Positions 58,425-64,000 of a stretch of DNA of 64,000 bases are shown here, piece after piece. The DNA is from Rhizobiaceae bacterium. GTDB lineage: Bacteria; Pseudomonadota; Alphaproteobacteria; Rhizobiales; Rhizobiaceae. The first letter of the stretch is position 1. Each line of letters begins with the position of its first letter. A model generated the notes under the pieces. It saw only the letters and a list, made by a program, of their open reading frames with translations. It made no database searches and was not told the DNA's origin. The stretch is from the NCBI GenBank assembly GCA_028279875.1, contig JANQMU010000001.1, forward strand, positions 1-64,000, written 5' to 3'. A program made the translations under genes and the position numbers.

Positions 58425-59273
58425 TCACCCGTCAAAGGCCAGCCGGAAGCCGCAATGGCTGGTCGAGGTGTCGGCGGCGCGGCCGATGCGCGCTGCAATG
58501 CGGTAGCGCCAGCAATAGCTGCGGTGGCACAGAAACGAGCCACCCTTCATGAGATACTCCTTTTGCTGCCGCGCCTCGCGGTTTCGCGCCTTGCCGGCGC
58601 GGCTGACGGAGCGCACGACAAAGCGTTCCGCGCACCATTCCCAGACATTACCGCTCATATTGTGGAGCCCGAATGCGTTCGGCGCGAAACTGTCGACCGG
58701 CGCGGTTCCGTAATAGCCGTCCTTCTCGGTATTGCGGATGGGGAAGGTGCCCTGCCAGATATTGCAATAGATGGCCGCGTCGTCGTCGGGCTCCGCGTCG
58801 CCCCAGGGATAGCGGGCCTCGTGGCTGCCGCCGCGGGCCGCATGCTCCCACTCCGCTTCGCTCGGCAGCCGTCCGCCGGCCCAATGTGCATAGGCTGCGG
58901 CGTCATTGTGCGAAACATGGGTCGCCGGATGGTTCTCCAGGCCGCGCCAGTCCGAGCCGGGGCCGAGCGGGTGATCCCATGTCGCGCCATCGACGCCGCT
59001 CCACCAGGGCAGCCCCTCGGGCTGTGGGCCGGACGGTTCGGGCATCAGCCCGCGAAACACGAAGGACCAGCCGATCTCCTCGGCCTCGGTGCGATAGCCG
59101 GTCTCGCGCACGAATGCGGCAAATTGCGCATTGGTCACGGCATAGCGGCTGATACCGAACCGTTTCAGCCGTGTGCGGCGGATCGGATATTCACCATCGG
59201 CCTTCAACTCCGGCCGGCTGGTTCCCACATGGCTCGCGCCGCCCTCGATCCAGACGATATCGTTCTGTTCCAT
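58425..59273 (-). CDS. Formylglycine-generating enzyme (sulfatase-modifying factor)
   Basis: A 282-residue copper-dependent oxidase that converts the active-site Cys of sulfatases to formylglycine. The fold-defining motifs are present (VTNAQFAAFVRETGY, GRLPSEAEWEHAARGG, GNVWEWCAERF). The catalytic cysteine pair C249/C254 lies in GGSFLCHRSYCWRYR, as in authentic aerobic FGEs, which separates it from look-alike proteins such as EgtB. It is the last gene of the sulfatase/TTT operon, and can also mature the sulfatase at 36017. The ATG at 59273 is within the family range; the longer frame overlaps the sulfatase end. Confidence 0.93.
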   Translation of the reverse strand: MEQNDIVWIEGGASHVGTSRPELKADGEYPIRRTRLKRFGISRYAVTNAQFAAFVRETGYRTEAEEIGWSFVFRGLMPEPSGPQPEGLPWWSGVDGATWDHPLGPGSDWRGLENHPATHVSHNDAAAYAHWAGGRLPSEAEWEHAARGGSHEARYPWGDAEPDDDAAIYCNIWQGTFPIRNTEKDGYYGTAPVDSFAPNAFGLHNMSGNVWEWCAERFVVRSVSRAGKARNREARQQKEYLMKGGSFLCHRSYCWRYRIAARIGRAADTSTSHCGFRLAFDG

Positions 59274-59314
59274 GCGGGCCTTATAGCAAAGCAAACCGGG
59301 ATGCGCGCCCGATT

Positions 59315-60817
59315 TCAGATGCTCCCGTCCCAGTCGTCCGGCGCTTCGGGAAAGAAGTTCATATCGCCCTTGGGATTGACTGGTGGCACCGGCCACTGAT
59401 GGCCGCGGGTCAGCGACAGTCCGCGATTGGGGCCGGGACGGAAGCTGCGCGCCGGCGTGCCGACCAATGCGCCGTTGTCGATCCATTCCAGATCGGAGCC
59501 GTAGAGCTCGGCCAATAATTGCCGTTTCAGCCGGTCGAGGATCGGCGCGCTCGCCGGATCGCCGGCAAGGTTCGTCATTTCATTCGGGTCGTTTTCCAGA
59601 TCGAAGAGATGGAAGATATTGCCGACCGGATAGTAAATCAGCTTGTGGGTCCGGTCGCGCAGCATGCGCGAGCAATGCCCGGTCTCCCCGAACTCGCCAT
59701 AGAGCGTCTCGCGCCGCTCGCCCGAGACCATCGAGCGCCCCTCGACGGTGTCGGGAATGTCGATGCCGGCAAGATCGAGCAGGGTCGGCATGACATCCTG
59801 CAGCGCCACCAGCCGGTCATCGGTGCGATTGAAGCCGGTGCGGCGGCAGTTCTCGGTGCCGACCAGGATCATCGGAATGCCGGCCGACCATTCATAGAAG
59901 GTCTGCTTGGCCCACAGATTGTGATTGCCGAGCATGTCACCGTGGTCGGAGGTGAACAGGATGATCGTATTGTCGAGGATCCCCTCTTCGCGGATAGTGC
60001 CGATCAGCGCGCCGATCTGCTGGTCGATATGGGTGCACAGCGCATAGAAGGCGCGCCGCGCGGCGCGCGATTCGCGGTCCGTATAGCCGCCGCGCGCAGC
60101 AATCGCCTGCAGGTGGTAGGGCAGCGATGCCGGATCGCGCGCCCAGTCTCCGACAAAGGGTTCGTCCATGTCGATCCCGTCATAGTGGTCGAGGAAGCGC
60201 TGCGGCGGCACCAGCGGCGGATGCGGATGGCGGTATCCCAGATACCACAGGGCCGGGCGTTTCGGGTCGCGGCGACGGATATAGCGCGCCAGCGTATCGG
60301 TCGCCCAGTTGGTGGCATGCGCCTCCTCGGGCAGGTGCCATGGCGTTGCCTGATAGGCATTGTTGCTCATGCCGTGGCCGAATTGCTTGCCGAGATAGCC
60401 CTTGTCGCCCAGGAAAATCTCGTAATCATCGGTAACGCCGTAGAGCGTCCGCCCTTCATCGTCCAACTGCACATCGTCGAAGCCGACCCGGTCGCGCTGC
60501 GGATAGGTGTGGGTCTTGCCGACCGCATAGGCCTGGTATCCGGCGTCCCGAAAGGTCTGTGCCAGGGTCGGCAGGTCGGGCATTTCAAGGCGCGGCTGGA
60601 ATCGGCGATCGCCATGGACCCGTGCCGGCGTGCCGGTCATCAGCGTGCGCCGCGCCGGAATGCAGACGGGATGTTCGGAATAGCAATTGGTGAAGCGCAC
60701 GCCGTTCCTGCACAGCTGGTTGAGGGTCGGCGTGTGGATGGCGCCATGTCCCGCCGCGCCGAGTAGCCCGGCCGACCAGTGGTCGGTCACGATCATCAGG
60801 ATATTCGGCTGTTCCAT
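59315..60817 (-). CDS. Cytosolic Cys-type sulfatase (type I), second copy
   Basis: A 500-residue arylsulfatase-family hydrolase with active-site signature CIPAR at residues 52-56 (EHPVCIPARRTLMTG), the Asp12 metal ligand in IVTDHW, and FTSDHGDMLGNHN downstream. It lacks a signal peptide. It lies between tctA (13 bp) and the FGE gene (41 bp) in one minus-strand operon, so its substrate is expected to be a sulfated organic acid brought in by the TTT system. Sequence similarity to the sulfatase at 36017 is limited to the family motifs. Confidence 0.92.
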   Translation of the reverse strand: MEQPNILMIVTDHWSAGLLGAAGHGAIHTPTLNQLCRNGVRFTNCYSEHPVCIPARRTLMTGTPARVHGDRRFQPRLEMPDLPTLAQTFRDAGYQAYAVGKTHTYPQRDRVGFDDVQLDDEGRTLYGVTDDYEIFLGDKGYLGKQFGHGMSNNAYQATPWHLPEEAHATNWATDTLARYIRRRDPKRPALWYLGYRHPHPPLVPPQRFLDHYDGIDMDEPFVGDWARDPASLPYHLQAIAARGGYTDRESRAARRAFYALCTHIDQQIGALIGTIREEGILDNTIILFTSDHGDMLGNHNLWAKQTFYEWSAGIPMILVGTENCRRTGFNRTDDRLVALQDVMPTLLDLAGIDIPDTVEGRSMVSGERRETLYGEFGETGHCSRMLRDRTHKLIYYPVGNIFHLFDLENDPNEMTNLAGDPASAPILDRLKRQLLAELYGSDLEWIDNGALVGTPARSFRPGPNRGLSLTRGHQWPVPPVNPKGDMNFFPEAPDDWDGSI

Positions 60818-60830
60818 CGGATGACCCTTC

Positions 60831-62309
60831 CTATGAGGCTTTTGCCCGGCGCTTCGAAATCGCCGGCACGGTGACCACGGCGACGGTAACGGCCAGGATG
60901 AACAGCGCGATGGGATCGAAGATGAATTCGACGAAATTGCCCTGGGCGCTGATCATGCCCTGGCGCAGCTTGGCCTCGAAGGTCGTGCCGAGCGCCATGC
61001 CGATGACGATCGGCGCGATCGGATAGCCGGCGAACCGCAGGATCAGGCCGGCGATGCCGGCGATCACCGCGACCAGAACGTCGACTGGATTGCCGCGCAC
61101 CACGAAGGCGCCGACCAGCGAGAAGATCAGGATCATGCCCATCAGGAGCGGTTCGGGTGCCGACAGGATGCGGGCGAAGATGCGGGCGCCCATCATGCCG
61201 ATGACGAACATGATGAGATTGGCAATCAGGATAATCAGGAACGATCCGGTCAGGAGCTGCGGATTGTTGTTGATCAGGTCGAAACCCGGGACGACACCCT
61301 GGATGGTCAGCACGCCGAGCAGCACCACCGTGCCGCCGTCGCCCGGAATGCCGAGCGCCAGTGTCGGGATCAGCGCACCGCCGGTGACCGCATTGTTCGA
61401 GGCTTCCGAGGCAACGAGGCCGTCCGGTTCGCCCTTGCCGAAATTTTCTTTGCGAGGGGATGTGCGCCGCAATTGCGAGTAGCTGATGAAGGTCGCGGCG
61501 GTGGCGCCGGTGCCCGGCAGGATGCCGATGAACGTGCCGATGACGCTGCTTTGCAGGAATTGCCAAACCCGCGCCCGGACCTCCGTGAACGGCGGCAGCC
61601 GGAAGCCGACATTCGTCACGTCGGGCGGTTTGGCGGCGAAGTAATAGGCGGCCCGCTGGAATACCTCCGACAGGGCGAAGAGCCCGATCAGCACCGGGAT
61701 CAGCGACAGGCCGCCGGCCAGCGCCTCGAGGCCGAAATCGAAGCGCGTATAGCCGGTGAGGTCATCGGGACCGATGGTCGTCAGCCACAGGCCGATCATG
61801 CCGCCCATCAGCCCCTTGATAGCGCTGCCCGCCGACACCCAGGCGATACAGGTGAGGGCAAAAAGGATGAGTGCGAAGATCGCTGCCGGTCCGAAGGCGA
61901 CCGACACCCGGGCCAGCGCCGGCGCGGCGATGATCAGCACGATCAGCGAAAACACGCCGCCGATCAGCGACGACAGGGTCGCCCAGCCGATCGCCAGGTC
62001 GGCTTTGCCGGCCTTGGCCATCGGGTAGCCGTCGAGCACCGTGGCGGCCGATTGCGGCGTGCCCGGCGTGTTGATCAGGATGGCGGAAATCGAACCGCCA
62101 TAGACCGAGGTCACATAGATGCCGAGGAACAGCGCAAGCGAGGCTTCCGTCGACATGCTGAAGGTGAAGGGCAATGCCACGATGAGCGCGGCGACGGTAC
62201 CCATGCCCGGCAGGGCGCCGGCGAAGGTGCCCCAGACACATCCGACGAGGATGGCCAGCAAAACGTTCATGCTGGCGAATTGGGTGATGGCGGCGACAAG
62301 GTTTTCCAT
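60831..62309 (-). CDS. TTT transporter large membrane subunit TctA, system 2
   Basis: A 492-residue TctA with 10-12 helices and the signatures GALPGMGTVAALIVALPF near 32-49 and GILPGTGATAATFISYSQL near 265-283. The YGGSISAILINTPGTPQSAAT segment is conserved. It lies 6 bp after tctB and 13 bp before the sulfatase. It is only a distant paralogue of system 1, so the two are not a recent duplication. Confidence 0.92.
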   Translation of the reverse strand: MENLVAAITQFASMNVLLAILVGCVWGTFAGALPGMGTVAALIVALPFTFSMSTEASLALFLGIYVTSVYGGSISAILINTPGTPQSAATVLDGYPMAKAGKADLAIGWATLSSLIGGVFSLIVLIIAAPALARVSVAFGPAAIFALILFALTCIAWVSAGSAIKGLMGGMIGLWLTTIGPDDLTGYTRFDFGLEALAGGLSLIPVLIGLFALSEVFQRAAYYFAAKPPDVTNVGFRLPPFTEVRARVWQFLQSSVIGTFIGILPGTGATAATFISYSQLRRTSPRKENFGKGEPDGLVASEASNNAVTGGALIPTLALGIPGDGGTVVLLGVLTIQGVVPGFDLINNNPQLLTGSFLIILIANLIMFVIGMMGARIFARILSAPEPLLMGMILIFSLVGAFVVRGNPVDVLVAVIAGIAGLILRFAGYPIAPIVIGMALGTTFEAKLRQGMISAQGNFVEFIFDPIALFILAVTVAVVTVPAISKRRAKAS

Positions 62310-62315
62310 GGCGAC

Positions 62316-62777
62316 CTACAGGATGTGGAACCAGGGGGAGCGCGGCAGCAGCAATTCGAAGCCGAAGGTGAACAGCGCCCAGACGGCGAGCGGCCCGGCA
62401 ATGCTGATCACCGTCAACTGGACGACCTTGCGGTAGCCGAAGGCCCAGCAGAACAGGAAAAAACCCGGGACCATGGCAAAGACAAAACCGATGGTGATCA
62501 TCGCAAACCCCGTGCCGGCGGCGATCAGCACGACAACGATCAACTGGCCGAGCCGCACCGGCTCGGTCGGTTCCCCCGGCGCCCGGCGCGCCGCCAGGAA
62601 GGTCGTAACGGCGGCCAGCCCCATCCAGACCAGCAGGAAGCCGCGCGGCGCGAAGGCCGGACCGACATCGCCGCCAAAGGTCGGCACGTCGAATTGATCG
62701 GTAAAGGTCAGGGCGAACAGGGCGATCGCAACGATCAGCAGGAACCCCGAAACGCCGATATCGAGAACACGGTTCAT
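62316..62777 (-). CDS. TTT transporter small membrane subunit TctB, system 2
   Basis: A 153-residue protein with four hydrophobic segments (GVSGFLLIVAIALFALTF; ALFTFGFELLLPRSPWF end). Size and order tctC-tctB-tctA are standard. It is separated from tctC by an 83-bp gap holding a hairpin. Confidence 0.87.
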   Translation of the reverse strand: MNRVLDIGVSGFLLIVAIALFALTFTDQFDVPTFGGDVGPAFAPRGFLLVWMGLAAVTTFLAARRAPGEPTEPVRLGQLIVVVLIAAGTGFAMITIGFVFAMVPGFFLFCWAFGYRKVVQLTVISIAGPLAVWALFTFGFELLLPRSPWFHIL

Positions 62778-62803
62778 CGCAACACCCTCCCGGTGGCGGA
62801 GGG

Positions 62804-62833
62804 CACGGCCCCCGAGGATCGAGGCCGTGCCGG
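62804..62833 (-). terminator. Intercistronic hairpin after tctC, system 2
   Basis: A perfect 9-bp GC stem (GGCACGGCC, 62804-62812, with GGCCGTGCC, 62825-62833) and 12-nt loop lie 28 nt after the tctC stop on the transcribed strand. There is no U-run, so partial termination or mRNA 3'-end protection of tctC is likely. Confidence 0.55.
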
Positions 62834-62860
62834 AAACAGGCAGCCGTTTGGCGCCGTTCC

Positions 62861-63799
62861 CTATTTCTTGATCAGCCCAGCTTCCTCCAGCAACTGGCCG
62901 TTCAGATCGAAGGCCTCGCGGAAGAACGGGCCGAATTCGGTGGTCGGCATATAGCGCACCAGCCGGTTGGCGCCCGCCATATTGTCGGCGAATGTCTTGG
63001 TCGCCACCGCCTTGGCGCAGGCATCCGACAATTTTTCGATCACGTCGGCCGGCACGCCCGCCGGCGCGAAGAAGCCGAACCAGACGGACACCTGCGTATC
63101 ATAGCCGAGTTCCGCCAGGGTCGGCACGTCGGGATGCTGCTCGGAGCGCTGGCTGTCCATGACGGCAAGGGCCCGCCAGCCGAATTTGGTGTTGAAATCC
63201 GAGAACCAGGCCGTCGCATCGGCCCGCCCGCCATCGATCTCGGTGGCGATGTCGCCGCCGCCCTTGGTCGGTATATACTGGGTCTTGACGCCCAGCTTGT
63301 TGTCCAGCGTCAGTTGCGCCACATGGGCCATGGACCCCGGGCCGGCCCCGGCGAATTTGATCCCGTCGGCCTTGGATTTGGCGATGAAATCATCCACCGA
63401 TTTGATCGGGCTGTCATCCTTGACCACCAGATAGAACGGCCCCTGGCTGACCATGCAGATCGGCGTCCAGCTGTCGGCATTGTATTTGGTTCGCTTCAGA
63501 TGTGGCTGGGTCGTCGTCGTGCCGACCGGCATGAAGCCGAGATTGTATCCGTCCGTATCGGCGCGGGAAAGCTGGGTCGCACCAACCGTGCCGCCGGCGC
63601 CCTCGACATTGGTGACGATGATGTTCTGGCCGAGGATCTTCTCCATCTCGGCGGCGAAGAACCGCGCCGGCACGTCGGTGCCGCCGCCGGCGCCGAACGG
63701 CACCATGACCGAGATCGCACGCTCCGGATACTCGGCCAGGGCTGCGCCGCCCGATAGGCCAAGCGCCAGCGCGGTGAGTATTGCCAGTGAATGTCGCAT
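62861..63799 (-). CDS. TTT transporter periplasmic binding protein TctC, system 2
   Basis: A 312-residue Bug-type binding protein with a signal peptide (1-22, GGAALAE cleavage) and the segments YPERAISVMVPFGAGGGTDV and VEGAGGTVGATQLSRADTDGY typical of TctC. The ATG at 63799 has a GGGAGGAAG site. It opens the operon tctC-tctB-tctA-sulfatase-FGE and is divergent from a LacI-family regulator. The ligand is predicted to be a sulfated carboxylate, judged only from the operon. Confidence 0.9.
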   Translation of the reverse strand: MRHSLAILTALALGLSGGAALAEYPERAISVMVPFGAGGGTDVPARFFAAEMEKILGQNIIVTNVEGAGGTVGATQLSRADTDGYNLGFMPVGTTTTQPHLKRTKYNADSWTPICMVSQGPFYLVVKDDSPIKSVDDFIAKSKADGIKFAGAGPGSMAHVAQLTLDNKLGVKTQYIPTKGGGDIATEIDGGRADATAWFSDFNTKFGWRALAVMDSQRSEQHPDVPTLAELGYDTQVSVWFGFFAPAGVPADVIEKLSDACAKAVATKTFADNMAGANRLVRYMPTTEFGPFFREAFDLNGQLLEEAGLIKK

Positions 63800-63861
63800 G
63801 TCTTCCTCCCATGATCGCATGACTGCAATCACGCTATCCAAACGTCCCGCGATTTTCTATT

Positions 63862-63882
63862 GTTAGATTGTCAGACGCTAAC
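63862..63882. promoter_or_regulatory. Candidate LacI-family operator
   Basis: An inverted repeat GTTAG-N11-CTAAC lies in the 99-bp gap between the divergent tctC and lacI-type genes, 63 bp from the tctC start and 17 bp from the regulator start. It is the best symmetric element in the gap, although LacI-family sites usually have a tighter CG centre. Confidence 0.4.
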
Positions 63883-63898
63883 TATTAGGTCAGGTATC

Positions 63899-64000
63899 AT
63901 GACATATCGCAGGCGGCGGCGCACCCTCAAGGATGTTGCGGAGATTGCCAATGTGTCGGAAATGACAGTTTCGCGCGTCCTGCGCGGAACGGGGGTCGTC
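63899..64000 (+). CDS. LacI-family transcriptional regulator, N-terminus only
   Basis: The first 34 codons of a regulator cut by the window end. The LacI helix-turn-helix is clear: TLKDVAEIANVSEMTVSRVLRG (as the family pattern VA..A-VS..TVSR.L). It is divergent from the TTT/sulfatase operon and most likely controls it, sensing the imported compound or its desulfated product. Confidence 0.88.
   Translation, partial: MTYRRRRRTLKDVAEIANVSEMTVSRVLRGTGVV

Noticed and set aside
61473..62954. 493-codon plus-strand frame across the second tctA/tctB
   Set aside because: Same reasoning: an antisense shadow rich in Arg, Gly and Asp without motifs, crossing two real genes and their junction.
1..64000. 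CRISPR array, prophage or conjugative element
   Set aside because: No regularly spaced repeats, phage structural genes, integrase or relaxase genes were found. The repeats seen are isolated palindromes and two direct-repeat copies.

Overview
The window is one contiguous, GC-rich chromosomal segment of an alphaproteobacterium, most likely Hyphomicrobiales (Rhizobiales). This rests on the phoR-pstSCAB-phoU-phoB order with 11-bp-periodic Pho boxes, an Irr-type iron control element upstream of bacterioferritin, the abundance of ABC and tripartite tricarboxylate (TTT) importers, and the codon and GC character. No rRNA, CRISPR array or prophage is seen; one tRNA gene (Thr, CGT) lies at the left edge beside what looks like an insertion-sequence end.

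Layout. 0.1-1.3 kb: tRNA-Thr and a nitronate monooxygenase. 1.5-11.4 kb: a membrane protein of unknown role, PPK2 with its own Pho box, and the complete phosphate regulon locus. 11.4-12.3 kb: an isochorismatase-family gene framed by two near-perfect long palindromes of one repeat family. 12.3-17.8 kb: a UxaA-type dehydratase, then MarR, a fused aryl-CoA monooxygenase/reductase, a hot-dog thioesterase and RidA. 17.8-20.1 kb: a nitroreductase-like Tat protein, MarR and GST. 20.1-23.3 kb: a TctDE-type two-component system divergent from a solute-binding protein. 23.1-25.5 kb: a second methionyl-tRNA synthetase on a segment flanked by 238-bp direct repeats; the downstream repeat is an orphan 3' end of the binding-protein gene. 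25.6-28.8 kb: hipBA, RidA and LysR. 28.8-38.4 kb: a GntR-controlled operon of sulfatase, galactonate-dehydratase-like enzyme and Dpp-type ABC importer. 38.6-49.3 kb: assorted small units (TetR/crotonase, a B1 metallo-beta-lactamase of NDM-like type, LysE, a cNMP-binding flavoprotein, an APH-fold kinase, a class III cyclase, bacterioferritin). 49.4-52.4 kb: TetR with an operon for an AhpD-like protein, a haloalkane-dehalogenase-like protein and a thioredoxin-like protein. 52.8-58.4 kb: an intradiol-dioxygenase-fold/ferric-reductase-like pair and the first TTT system with an AbrB-type protein. 58.4-64 kb: a formylglycine-generating enzyme, a second sulfatase, a second TTT system and the start of a divergent LacI regulator.

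Main discovery. The methionyl-tRNA synthetase paralogue at 23406-24998 (minus strand) is preceded by a complete ribosome-mediated attenuator. A 26-codon leader ORF (25168-25088) contains three consecutive Met codons plus a fourth. It is followed by a 9-bp hairpin with a U-run (25065-25039) and by sequences able to form an alternative antiterminator. This predicts that the spare synthetase is made only when charged Met-tRNA runs short, for instance when the housekeeping enzyme is inhibited. I know of no described Met-leader attenuator for a methionyl-tRNA synthetase gene.

Other coherent themes: two cytosolic Cys-type sulfatases, each tied to its own importer (Dpp ABC and TTT), probably sharing the one formylglycine-generating enzyme; identical 16-bp GntR palindromes at both ends of the gntR-sulfatase interval; and phosphate, polyphosphate and iron control elements that are readable at base level.
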